DNA of 10,218 bases from DASYYE01 sp035946955 (lineage in GTDB: Bacteria > Actinomycetota > Actinomycetes > Streptosporangiales > Streptosporangiaceae): contig DASYYE010000497.1 of the NCBI GenBank assembly GCA_035946955.1, positions 1 through 10,218 of the forward strand. Direction: 5' to 3'. Made by a program: the position numbers and the translations under genes. Position 1 is the first letter of the stretch; each line of letters starts with the position of its first letter. This document shows positions 1 to 6,815 of this stretch, piece by piece. Below the pieces are notes generated by a model, which made no database searches, was not told where the DNA came from, and saw only the letters and a list, made by a program, of their open reading frames with translations.

Positions 1-127
1 CATGATCATGGAAGTAGCCCCACAGGCGCCTCAGAGGAAACTCAGCGGAGACACAGAGGCTGTCCTGCAATGTCAGGCTGGAGAGTGGCAGGGAGCTGCT
101 GGCCGTGGGAGCGAGGTGAGGCGTGTG

Positions 128-871
128 ATGACCGAGTCAGAGCGGGCGACACCGGCGTCTGCGGACGTCAGCCCCGCTGAGGCTTCGCCGGTGCGGGTCC
201 TGGTGGTCGACGACGAGCCCAGCCTTGCTGACCTGCTCGCCAGTGTGCTCAAGTTCGAGGGCTGGCAGACCCGGACGGCACCGGACGGGGCGAGCGCGGT
301 GCGGATTGCGCGGGAGTTCCGCCCGGACGCGGTGGTGCTCGACATCATGCTGCCCGACTTCAACGGCCTCGAGGTGCTACGCCGGATCCGCCAGGACCTG
401 CCGCACGTCTGTGTGCTGTTCCTGACCGCACGCGATGCGGTCGAGGACCGCGTGGCCGGCATCACCGCAGGCGGCGACGATTACGTCACCAAGCCGTTCA
501 GCCTGGAAGAGGTACTGGCCCGGCTCCGTGGGCTGCTCCGCCGCGCTGGCATCACCCGGACGCGAGGCAGCACCCTGCTCACTGCGGGCGACCTGGTCAT
601 GGACGAAGACGCCCGCGAGGTGCGCCGCGGCGGGGAGTTGATCGAGCTCACCGCGACCGAGTTCGAGCTGCTGCGCTTCCTGCTGCGCAACCCCCGCCGG
701 GTGCTGTCCAAGGCCCAGATCCTCGACCGCGTGTGGGACTACGACTTCGGCGGCAAGGCGCACGTGGTCGAGCTGTACATCAGCTACCTGCGCAAGAAGA
801 TCGACGCGGGCCGCGAGCCCATGATCCACACGGTCCGGGGCGTCGGCTACGTGCTGCGGCCCGACAGCTGA
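128..871 (+). CDS. OmpR/PhoB-family two-component response regulator
   Basis: A cytoplasmic DNA-binding response regulator of 247 residues, normal for the family. The N-terminal receiver domain (about residues 22-140) has the acidic pair D28/D29, the expected phospho-acceptor D72 in the segment VVLDIMLPD, T100 and K122 of the TKPF motif. The C-terminal winged-helix domain (about 150-244) has the hallmark ELTATEFELL and VRGVGYVL segments. The frame is open to the window edge, but ATG 128 is preferred: GAGGTGAGG lies just upstream and the domain then starts after a normal short leader. A GTG one codon earlier is possible. The stop TGA overlaps the kinase ATG at 871, so the pair is translationally coupled and the kinase is the expected phosphodonor. 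The C-terminal domain resembles mycobacterial TrcR-type regulators from memory, but the signal and regulon cannot be read here, so no symbol is given. Confidence 0.95.
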   Translation: MTESERATPASADVSPAEASPVRVLVVDDEPSLADLLASVLKFEGWQTRTAPDGASAVRIAREFRPDAVVLDIMLPDFNGLEVLRRIRQDLPHVCVLFLTARDAVEDRVAGITAGGDDYVTKPFSLEEVLARLRGLLRRAGITRTRGSTLLTAGDLVMDEDAREVRRGGELIELTATEFELLRFLLRNPRRVLSKAQILDRVWDYDFGGKAHVVELYISYLRKKIDAGREPMIHTVRGVGYVLRPDS

Positions 872-2472
872 TGGACCCTGCTGGCCACCACCCCTGGTGG
901 CGGGCTGCTGGCCACCACCCCTGGTGGCGGGTTGCTGGCCGCGGCCCTCAGCGGTTGGCTGCTCGTGCCAGAGCCCGGCTGCGGTCCGCCGCCACCGGGG
1001 GCAGCTGGCTGGCGGGCCGCACCCTGCGGGCCCGCCTGGTCGCCGGGGTCGTGGCGCTGCTGGCCCTGGCCTGTGCCGCCGTGGGCGTGGCCACCTATGT
1101 GGCCGTACACGAGTTCCTGCTGAGGCAACTGGACCGTCAGCTCGTGGCCGCCAGCCACCGGTACACGGCCTGCATCAGCCACCCGGCCTCGCTCAGCAGG
1201 GACATCGACACCCCGTACTCCGGCCCGGAGCCACCGCCAGGCACACCCGAGGACTGCGCGGAACAGCAAGCGCAGCAGACGTTCATCGCCCAGGTCACCG
1301 GGCGCCGGGTTGGCTACCACTACCTCACCGCGGGACACTGCCGGCTCTCCCCCGCGGACACCTCGCTGCTCACCGCCGCGACCGCGTGGGGCACGCCGTT
1401 CTCAGACAGGTTGTCCCACCTCGGCAACTACCGGCTACTGGTGGTCAGGGGGCCGATGCCGCACAGCGGGGTCGTGACCGGGCTGCCACTGGGCCCGGTC
1501 AACGACACACTGCGCGACCTCGAGGGCGTGGAGACCGTCGTCTTCTCGGTGGCATTGTTCCTGACCGGTGTGCTCGGCCTGGCCTGGGTGCGGCTGTCAC
1601 TGCGGCCGCTGCGCCGGGTGGCGGCCACCGCCGCCCGTGTCACCCTGCTCCCGCTGGACAGCGAGGCGGTCACACTCCCCGACGGGGTTCCGGACTCCGA
1701 CCCACGGACCGAGGTGGGCCAGGTCGGTGCGGCGTTCAACCGGATGCTCGGGCACGTGGAGTCCGCCTTGGCACGCCGGGCAGCGAGCGAGACGCGGCTG
1801 CGCCGGTTCGCCGCTGACGCCAGCCACGAGCTGCGCACCCCGCTGGCCGCGATCCGCGGGTACTCGGAACTTGCCCGCCGCCACCCCGGCCCGGTCCCTC
1901 CCGAGGTCGCCCACGCCCTGGAGCGGGTGGAGTCCGAGTCCGCACGCATGAGCACGCTGGTCGACGAACTCCTGCTGCTCGCCCAGCTCGACGCGGGCCG
2001 CCCGCTGGCGCGGGCCCCGGTGGACCTGACCAGGCTCGCGATTGACGCGGCCAGTGACGCACGGGTGGCCTCACCCGGCCACCGCTGGCAGCTCGACCTG
2101 CCGGACGAACCCGTCGTGCTGGCCGGCGACGAGGACCGGCTGCGGCAGGTCCTCGCCAACCTGCTGGGAAATGCCGCCAAACACACCCCGCCCGGCACCA
2201 CCGTCACCATCGCTCTGGTGCCGGCCGGGGCAGCGGACTGGGTGGAGCTGAGCGTCACCGATGACGGCCCTGGCATTCCCGGAGACCTCCAGTCCTCACT
2301 GTTCGAGCGTTTCGTGCGCGGCGACTCCTCACGTAGCCAGGCGACCGGTGGCACGGGGCTCGGCCTCGCCATCGTGGACGCGGTGACCAGCGCCCATGGC
2401 GGCTATGTGGGAGTCACGAGCTCACCGGGCCAGACCCGCTTCGTGATCGCCCTCCCCCGCACCGGTTCATAG
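871..2472 (+). CDS. Membrane sensor histidine kinase (HAMP, HisKA, HATPase)
   Basis: A 533-residue sensor kinase, partner of the upstream regulator. In order: a 55-residue Arg/Ala-rich cytoplasmic leader; TM1 about 56-80; an extracytoplasmic sensor region about 81-221 with three Cys (101, 129, 157); TM2 about 222-243; HAMP about 244-300; a HisKA H-box ASHELRTPLAAIRGY with phospho-acceptor His319; and an ATPase domain with N-box N434, G1 DDGPGIP (464-470) and G2 GGTGLGLAI (493-501). All catalytic motifs are intact. The ATG shares its A with the regulator's TGA, giving strong coupling. The leader is unusual: two 27-bp perfect repeats encode AGHHPWWR twice (residues 4-20). An in-frame extension upstream to 733 would lie inside the regulator and is not needed. 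The sensed stimulus is unknown. A start closer to TM1 cannot be fully excluded. Confidence 0.95.
   Translation: MDPAGHHPWWRAAGHHPWWRVAGRGPQRLAARARARLRSAATGGSWLAGRTLRARLVAGVVALLALACAAVGVATYVAVHEFLLRQLDRQLVAASHRYTACISHPASLSRDIDTPYSGPEPPPGTPEDCAEQQAQQTFIAQVTGRRVGYHYLTAGHCRLSPADTSLLTAATAWGTPFSDRLSHLGNYRLLVVRGPMPHSGVVTGLPLGPVNDTLRDLEGVETVVFSVALFLTGVLGLAWVRLSLRPLRRVAATAARVTLLPLDSEAVTLPDGVPDSDPRTEVGQVGAAFNRMLGHVESALARRAASETRLRRFAADASHELRTPLAAIRGYSELARRHPGPVPPEVAHALERVESESARMSTLVDELLLLAQLDAGRPLARAPVDLTRLAIDAASDARVASPGHRWQLDLPDEPVVLAGDEDRLRQVLANLLGNAAKHTPPGTTVTIALVPAGAADWVELSVTDDGPGIPGDLQSSLFERFVRGDSSRSQATGGTGLGLAIVDAVTSAHGGYVGVTSSPGQTRFVIALPRTGS
878..931 (+). repeat. 27-bp perfect tandem repeat, each unit holding a hairpin
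   Basis: Units 878-904 and 905-931 are identical. Each holds a perfect 7-bp inverted repeat with a 4-nt loop, GCCACCA-CCCC-TGGTGGC (884-901 and 911-928). The repeat lies 7 nt after the kinase start codon and is in frame (27 = 9 codons), adding the peptide AGHHPWWR twice. Copy number could vary by slippage without breaking the frame. The mRNA hairpins could affect early elongation; that is inference. Confidence 0.9.
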
Positions 2473-2538
2473 CTGGTCCTGAAGACTCACGCAGGTCACC
2501 CGGAGCCACGCCAGGCAAGCTCGTTATCTGCATGAAGA

Positions 2539-2614
2539 GCACCCCCGTAGTCCCCCGGAAGGGGGTGCGGGAGGTCGCCGGGCCCGCGTAGACAGGACGC
2601 GTCCCGGCGGCCTC
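2539..2614. terminator. Tandem hairpins, likely two-way terminator after the kinase gene
   Basis: Two GC-rich inverted repeats sit side by side 66 nt after the kinase stop. The first pairs GCACCCCC (2539-2546) with GGGGGTGC (2561-2568) across a 14-nt loop. The second pairs 2571-2589 with 2597-2614: a 12-bp stem with one G-U wobble, a small internal loop, then 5 bp, closed by a 7-nt loop. Only a short TTT follows, so this is not a classic U-tract terminator, but U-poor terminators are common in actinobacteria. The position between the kinase and a possible convergent minus-strand ORF suits a shared terminator. Confidence 0.55.
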
Positions 2615-2646
2615 CTTTATGTCGGGTCCTCAGCGCAGGGTTGACC

Positions 2647-2793
2647 TCAGCACTGGTGCATCCAGGTCACGGTGAAGTTGTCGGTGTTGCTGAGGCCGGA
2701 TGTCGAGTCGCACAGTGTCCCGCTCGCCCTGATGAACATCTGCCAGACCGTGGTGCCGCCACCGGCGTAGGAGCCGATGGGCCTGCCGTCCAC
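2647..2793 (-). CDS. Possible small hypothetical protein, 48 aa
   Basis: I do not recognise this protein. A minus-strand frame ends with TGA at 2647-2649. The start chosen is GTG at 2793, because AAGGAAAGG lies about 10 nt upstream on that strand. The product is 48 residues, rich in G/S/T, with Cys28 and a C-terminal Cys48 after the segment NFTVTWMHQC. The composition looks protein-like, with no run of Arg/Pro/Ala as in typical shadow frames, and could suit a secreted beta-rich tail, but there is no signal peptide. The same frame extends to an ATG at 2874 (75 aa). It may be a genuine small gene or the 3' remnant of a larger one. No promoter is well supported; a TATGAT on the minus strand (2976-2971) is a weak candidate. 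Confidence 0.35.
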   Translation of the reverse strand: MDGRPIGSYAGGGTTVWQMFIRASGTLCDSTSGLSNTDNFTVTWMHQC

Positions 2794-3162
2794 GGGGAGG
2801 GATCCTTTCCTTACTGACGACCTCTGTTCCTGTTGCTGGCAATACGGGATGGGCTCTGGCAGACCCCGCATCACCCCAAAAATCTCCCATATGCGGGTCT
2901 ACCGGTCAGCAGCCGCGACGGTACGCCTTGTGGGGCGAGTTGATAAGTGGCAGGGCGAAATGTTGCTTAGATCATACTTTGCTCCCTTTTGGTGATCACT
3001 TGACGGAGCGCCCGGTTGGCCGAAGGGCGCGCCGCCGCCTGAAAGGTGCGATGACCTCGGGCGACCGGAGGCGGGCGAGGCTGGCAGGTGGCACGATGAG
3101 CGGATGCGCATGGAGGGGGGGAAGCCCTCGGCGCGGCATCTACTGACCAGGGCGGGCCTGGC
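2794..3162. other. Intergenic stretch with AT-richer patch, no firm gene
   Basis: No convincing gene on either strand. Bases about 2935-3000 are AT-richer than the surroundings, the likeliest place for promoters. On the minus strand TATGAT (2976-2971) could be a -10, but its -35 is poor. A 6-bp inverted repeat GCGCCC/GGGCGC (3008-3013, 3025-3030) follows. A 20-codon ORF from ATG 3104 ends in a TGA (3164-3166) that overlaps the DUF2993 start codon, so it could be a coupled leader peptide. I have no other support for its translation. Confidence 0.4.
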
Positions 3163-3846
3163 ATGAGGCTGCCCACAGTGCCGCGTCGGCGCGTCCCCAT
3201 CACGTTGATCTTGGTGCTGGCACTAGCCTGGGGGGCCTTTGGTGCGGACCGGCTCGCCGCGACTATCGTGTCGGGCCGCATCGCCGACCGCACCGAAAGC
3301 TACGGGTTCACCGCTCGTCCCGGCGTGACCGTGGAGGGGTTCCCGTTCCTCACCCAGCTCATCTCCGGCCGCCTCGACGGGGTGGACCTGACCGCGCCGG
3401 GCCTGCGGGCCGGGCCGGTGACGGTCACCGACGTCCACGCGCGCGCCATCGGGGTCACGCTCAGCTCAGCGGGTCACCCGGCGACCATCGCGCACCTGAC
3501 CGGCGCGGGGCTGATCCCGTTCTCTGGCCTGACGAAGCTCGCCGGCGCCCACCTGCCCGGGCTGGCCGTGTCGGCCGCCGGGCCGCACAAGCCGGACCAG
3601 GTCGCGCTGCACCTGACGCTGGCCGTGGTGACCGTCACCGCCGTGGCCAGCGTCTCCCTCAGCACCGGGGGCCTGGTGGTGCTCCACGTCATCTCGGCCC
3701 CGGTCCCCTCCTTCCTGCTCAGGCAGTTCCGCGTCATCACGTTCCGCCTGCCAGCGCTACCGCTCAGGCTCACCGTGCACAGCCTGATGATCACTCATGC
3801 GGGGGCGCTGGTGTCGGTGAGGGGAGACGACGTGCGGCTGGGGTGA
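3163..3846 (+). CDS. DUF2993 (LmeA-like) family exported lipid-binding protein
   Basis: A 227-residue protein with a basic N-terminus (PRRR, 7-10) and a hydrophobic segment about 12-28, giving a signal anchor or signal peptide. It then has the DUF2993 pattern, notably VEGFPFLTQLISGRLDGVDL (57-76) followed by repeated alternating beta strands to the C-terminus. Characterised mycobacterial relatives (LmeA) bind phospholipid and act in cell-envelope glycolipid maturation; the ligand here is unknown. The start could be ATG 3163, which has a weak upstream ribosome site, or GTG 3178, which has GAGG 9 nt before it. A stop at 3097 in the same frame excludes a longer form. It ends 12 nt before the PLP-enzyme gene, so the two are probably co-transcribed, although the functions do not obviously relate. 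Confidence 0.85.
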   Translation: MRLPTVPRRRVPITLILVLALAWGAFGADRLAATIVSGRIADRTESYGFTARPGVTVEGFPFLTQLISGRLDGVDLTAPGLRAGPVTVTDVHARAIGVTLSSAGHPATIAHLTGAGLIPFSGLTKLAGAHLPGLAVSAAGPHKPDQVALHLTLAVVTVTAVASVSLSTGGLVVLHVISAPVPSFLLRQFRVITFRLPALPLRLTVHSLMITHAGALVSVRGDDVRLG

Positions 3847-3858
3847 GAGGCTGGCAGG

Positions 3859-5142
3859 GTGAAAAGCTCAGCCGGGCTGGAGGAGGCCGTTGCCGCGCTA
3901 CGGGAGCGGCCGGTCAGCGTGACCGACAAGGGCTTCGGCGTCCTCGCTGCTGACGGGCCGGTGACCGCGGCTGGTCTGGCGGCGCAGCGGAAGTCGCTGT
4001 CCAGTCTCGGGTTCACGATGCCGCTGCTGGTGCTGCGGGAGACCGCGCTGCACCACAACATCACGGCCATGGCGGCCTACTGCGCCTCGGCTGGCGTGCG
4101 GCTGGCACCGCATGGCAAGACCACGATGGCCCCGCAACTGTTCGCACGCCAACTCGCCGCGGGTGCCTGGGCCATGTCTGCCGCGACCATCGGGCACGTG
4201 CAGGTGTACCGGGCGTTTGGCGTCGGGCGGGTGCTGCTCGCCAACGAGCTCACGGACGAGGCAGGCACCATCTGGCTGACGCACGAGCTAGCGGCCGACC
4301 CGGGGTTCGAGTGTTACGTGTACGTGGACAGTGAGGCCGGGGTGCGCTGGCTCGGCCGGACCTTGCGGGCGGCGGGCACAGTCAGGCCACTGCCCGTCCT
4401 GGTCGAGCTTGGTTTTGAAGGCGGGCGGACCGGCTCCCGCGACATCGATACCGCCGTGGCGGTGGCGCGGGGCGTGGACGACTGGTCGGACGTCCTGGTG
4501 CTGGCAGGTGCCGCAGGCTACGAAGGGGGCCTGGGAGGAGACCGGAGCCCGGCGTCTGTCACCGCTGTGACCCGCTTCTGCCGTGATCTGCGCACGCTGG
4601 GTGAGCGGCTCGCCGCTGGCTCGCGGACCCCTGGCGAGCTGGTCCTGAGCGCCGGGGGCAGCGCCTATTACGACGTGGTGGCGCAGGAGCTGACCGCCGG
4701 CTGGGAGGGAGCAGTCGTGCTGCGCAGCGGCACATATGTCACGTTCGACCACGGCATGTACGCGAGGGTGGCGCCCGCGCCCGGCGCCGGAGCCCAACTG
4801 CGGCCCGCGCTGGAGTTGTGGGCCCAGGTCCTGTCCAGGCCTGAGCCCGGACTGGCGCTGCTCTGCGCCGGGCGGCGTGACGTGGCTTTCGACGCCGGGT
4901 TGCCGGTGCCGCTGCGGGTGCGCTATGACGACGGGCGGCTCGTGGACGTGGCGGGCTGGCAGGTGGTCCAGCTCAACGACCAGCACGCGTTCCTGACACT
5001 CCCGGTGGCGGCCGAACTCGGGCCAGGTGACCTGGTGTGCATGGGGATCTCGCACCCTTGCACTACGTTCGACAAGTGGCGGGTGATCCCCGTGGTGGAC
5101 GACGACAGTGTGGTGGTGGACGTCGTCCACACGTTCTTCTGA
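3859..5142 (+). CDS. Fold-type III PLP amino acid dehydratase/deaminase (D-serine dehydratase-like)
   Basis: A 427-residue cytoplasmic enzyme with an N-terminal alanine-racemase-type barrel and a C-terminal D-serine-dehydratase-like domain. K87 in APHGKTTMAP is the expected PLP Schiff-base lysine. The C-terminal GISHPCTTFDKW (396-407) supplies H399 and C401, matching the His-x-Cys zinc pair of eukaryotic-type D-serine dehydratase. Such enzymes convert D-serine or related D-hydroxy amino acids to 2-oxo acid and ammonia through an enamine. D-threonine aldolase relatives share the fold, so the exact substrate is not settled. The GTG start is preferred because GAGAGG lies 8 nt upstream and the DUF2993 stop is 12 nt before. 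The RidA gene follows after 28 nt, which fits the expected reactive product. Confidence 0.9.
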   Translation: MKSSAGLEEAVAALRERPVSVTDKGFGVLAADGPVTAAGLAAQRKSLSSLGFTMPLLVLRETALHHNITAMAAYCASAGVRLAPHGKTTMAPQLFARQLAAGAWAMSAATIGHVQVYRAFGVGRVLLANELTDEAGTIWLTHELAADPGFECYVYVDSEAGVRWLGRTLRAAGTVRPLPVLVELGFEGGRTGSRDIDTAVAVARGVDDWSDVLVLAGAAGYEGGLGGDRSPASVTAVTRFCRDLRTLGERLAAGSRTPGELVLSAGGSAYYDVVAQELTAGWEGAVVLRSGTYVTFDHGMYARVAPAPGAGAQLRPALELWAQVLSRPEPGLALLCAGRRDVAFDAGLPVPLRVRYDDGRLVDVAGWQVVQLNDQHAFLTLPVAAELGPGDLVCMGISHPCTTFDKWRVIPVVDDDSVVVDVVHTFF

Positions 5143-5170
5143 ACCGGCGTCACAAGGACGAAAGAGAGCC

Positions 5171-5557
5171 ATGACCAAGCAGCCTGTGGCGGGCAGCGTG
5201 CCCGCGGCTTCCTACTCCCCCGGGATCATCGCCGAGGGCCGCTTCCTGTACGTGTCAGGCCAGGTGCCCATGCGCGACGGCGCGCTGACGGGCACCACGG
5301 TCGCGGAGCAGACCGAGGTGGTCCTCGCCAACCTGGCCGCGGTCCTGGCGGCGGCCGGTGCGAGCCTTTCCGACGTGGTGCGCTGCGGAGTCTTCCTCGC
5401 TGACGTCGCCGGGTTCGCTGAGATGGACGAAGTGTATGGCCGGACTTTCCCACGTCCACTCCCCGCCCGCACCACGGTCGGCGCCGCGATCGCGGCACCG
5501 GGGGTCCTGGTCGAGATCGACTGCGTCGCGGTGCTCCCGGGGACTACCTCGTCTTGA
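5171..5557 (+). CDS. ridA: RidA/YjgF-family reactive enamine/imine deaminase
   Basis: A 128-residue RidA-family protein, normal length for these small trimeric enzymes. The family signature is clear: FLYVSGQVP (25-33), the catalytic-type Arg100 in PARTTVGA and Glu115 in VLVEIDCVA. RidA hydrolyses 2-aminoacrylate and related imines to 2-oxo acids and so protects PLP enzymes. ATG 5171 is chosen because AAAGAGAG sits about 4-5 nt upstream and the protein then aligns to the usual N-terminus; an in-frame extension to 5108 would lie inside the dehydratase. Its position right after a PLP dehydratase strongly suggests it clears that enzyme's enamine/imine product. Its TGA overlaps the TTG start of the kinase-like gene. 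The symbol denotes the family; RidA subfamilies differ in substrate. Confidence 0.93.
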   Translation: MTKQPVAGSVPAASYSPGIIAEGRFLYVSGQVPMRDGALTGTTVAEQTEVVLANLAAVLAAAGASLSDVVRCGVFLADVAGFAEMDEVYGRTFPRPLPARTTVGAAIAAPGVLVEIDCVAVLPGTTSS

Positions 5558-6117
5558 CCGCAGACCCACCGGCCCGCGCGGTCATAATGATCACTGGCAT
5601 CCAGGCCGCGGGCAAGTCCGCCATCGCCCAGCTGCTCGCCGAGCGGCTGCCCATGTCGGTGCACGTCCGGGGTGATGTGTTCCGGCGCATGGTCATCAAC
5701 GGCCGCGCCGACACCACCCCCGAAGGCGCAGGCGAGGCCCTGCGGCAGCTCCGGCTGCGCCACCAACTCACTGCAACCGTGGCCGACGCCTACTTCCAGG
5801 CCGGCTTCACCGTGGTCGCCCAAGACATCATCCTCGGCGACCACCTCGCCGAGATGACCGCCATGATCCGCAGCCGCCCTCTGCTGGTCGTGGTGCTCGC
5901 CCCCAAGCCCGACGCGGTCGCCGCCCGCGAGGCGGGCAGAGGCAAGAACGCCTACGGCACCTGGTCCGTCCAGCAACTCGACGACCTGCTCCGCAACGAG
6001 ACACCACGTCTCGGCCTGTGGCTCGATACCTCCGGCCAGACCCCCGCCGAGACAGTCGATGAGATCCTCGCCCGCGCCTGCTCCGAAGCCGGCATCTCGA
6101 CCAGCCCGGCGAGATGA
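5554..6117 (+). CDS. P-loop kinase-like protein (chloramphenicol phosphotransferase/zeta-toxin-like fold)
   Basis: A 187-residue P-loop protein. Walker A is GIQAAGKS (15-22). HVRGDVFRRM follows (37-46), with D41 placed like the catalytic Asp of chloramphenicol phosphotransferase and zeta-type kinases. A VVVLAPKPDAVAAREAGRGK segment (about 111-130) suits the nucleotide-binding strand and Arg-containing lid. It probably phosphorylates a small molecule; the substrate is unknown. The TTG start at 5554 overlaps the RidA TGA (TTGA), giving coupling. An internal ATG at 5587 would start three residues before the P-loop and is a less attractive alternative. No antitoxin-like partner gene is present, which argues against a zeta toxin-antitoxin role. 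A 7-bp inverted repeat CATCTCG/CGAGATG (6093-6099, 6110-6116) covers the 3' end and may help end the transcript. Confidence 0.82.
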   Translation: MTADPPARAVIMITGIQAAGKSAIAQLLAERLPMSVHVRGDVFRRMVINGRADTTPEGAGEALRQLRLRHQLTATVADAYFQAGFTVVAQDIILGDHLAEMTAMIRSRPLLVVVLAPKPDAVAAREAGRGKNAYGTWSVQQLDDLLRNETPRLGLWLDTSGQTPAETVDEILARACSEAGISTSPAR

Positions 6118-6171
6118 CTAACGCTCGTTGAAGTCCCAGTCGAACATCATCTGTTCGTTCTGTGGCCTCAC
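6118..6171 (-). other. Possible 17-codon ORF, probably remnant
   Basis: A GTG (6171-6169) overlaps the TGA of the adjacent upstream remnant as GTGA and opens 17 codons ending in TAG right against the kinase gene's stop. The peptide contains NEQMMFDWDFNER. The acidic/aromatic composition looks like real protein rather than a shadow frame, but I cannot place it. It may be a fragment of a lost gene. Confidence 0.25.
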
Positions 6172-6311
6172 CCCGCCGGTGACCATTCCACTGGCGTGCC
6201 GTCCACATGGGCGATCAGGAGGTGACGGCGCTCATCTGCCGGGAACCACTCGGTCGCATCCTGGCGGACTGCGTAGTCAAAGAGGTGGCTGGCGGCCTTG
6301 ACCTCCCAGGA
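6168..6311 (-). pseudogene. C-terminal remnant of an unrecognised protein
   Basis: The minus-strand frame is open from just after a TGA (6314-6312) to a TGA at 6170-6168. It reads as natural protein, including ASHLFDYAVRQDATEWFPAD and RRHLLIAHVDGTPVEW. It has no plausible start codon before the last third, so it looks like the 3' end of a gene whose 5' part has been lost or frameshifted. I do not recognise the family. It sits between the kinase-like gene and the MFS remnant, both apparently at a recombination-prone boundary. Confidence 0.45.
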
Positions 6312-6337
6312 TCAGCACATGAACAGTGCCCCGGCGG

Positions 6338-6793
6338 TCACGGCCCTGTCACCGCTGTTATCTGGCGACGGCTCGGCGGGCGGATGCGGCAGAGGAAGAA
6401 CGCTGACCCGAGGAACGACACCGCGTCAGCAAGCATGGCGAGAGGGGCTGAGAGGGCCTGCACGAGCACCCCGCCGAGGCTGGGGCCCGCCACGAACGAC
6501 ATGGCCCGGCTGCCAAGAACGAGCGCATTCCCCTCCACATAGCGGTCCCTGGCCACCAGTGCGACGAACAGCGCGGCGTCCGAGACCTGAAACAGCACGC
6601 TCAGCGTTCCCGCGGCAAACGCCACCCCGTACACCTGCCAGAGCGTGAGCGCACCCATGGCATAGCCGACGGGAATGCTCAGCAGCAGCCCGGCTCGGGC
6701 CAGGTCAGTGACGATCATGGTCAGGCGGCGGTGACCCCGCCGGTCCACCCAGGCTCCCGCGTGCACGGCAAAGAGCAGGCTGGGCAGCCAGAT
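6338..6793 (-). pseudogene. MFS transporter fragment, truncated at both ends
   Basis: This minus-strand frame encodes about 152 residues typical of the inner part of an EntS-like MFS exporter. It begins at WLPSLLFAVHAGAWVDRRGH, normally the end of TM2 and the conserved loop. It continues through hydrophobic segments GLLLSIPVGYAMGALTLW and VYGVAFAAGTLSVLFQV to DRYVEGNALVLGSRA and FVAGPSLGGVLVQALSAPLA. It stops after LCRIRPPSRRQ, near the middle of a normal protein of about 400 residues. TM1 and the whole C-terminal half are absent from the window. An in-frame GTG at 6766 is the only start-like codon seen. I infer a non-functional remnant whose 5' side was cut where the HNH promoter region begins. 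Confidence 0.75.
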
Positions 6794-6815
6794 CTTGAGA
6801 GTAAGTTTTGCAAGT

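Noticed and set aside
733..870. N-terminal extension of the histidine kinase back to 733
   Set aside because: It lies wholly inside the regulator gene in another frame and is Arg/Gly-rich shadow sequence; ATG 871 overlaps the regulator stop as expected for a coupled pair.
884..928. Kinase repeat hairpins as relatives of CCACCACCTGGTGG in the HNH gene and its remnant
   Set aside because: The shared core is short, GC-rich and self-complementary, and the HNH copies are explained by conserved FHHLV codons; no similarity outside the core.
1428..2372. Long antisense open frames opposite the kinase, dehydratase and HNH genes
   Set aside because: They are Ser/Arg/Pro-rich shadow frames typical of high-GC DNA, lie opposite well-supported genes and show no domain motifs.
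2678..2686. TTGTCGGTG, a perfect match to the upstream half of the RecA-NDp motif
   Set aside because: No TANNNT follows at 8 nt, and it lies inside a possible ORF on the other strand; most likely chance.
5554..6117. Zeta-type toxin of a toxin-antitoxin pair
   Set aside because: The upstream partner is RidA, not a small antitoxin, and the gene is embedded in a metabolic cluster; only fold-level resemblance is supported.
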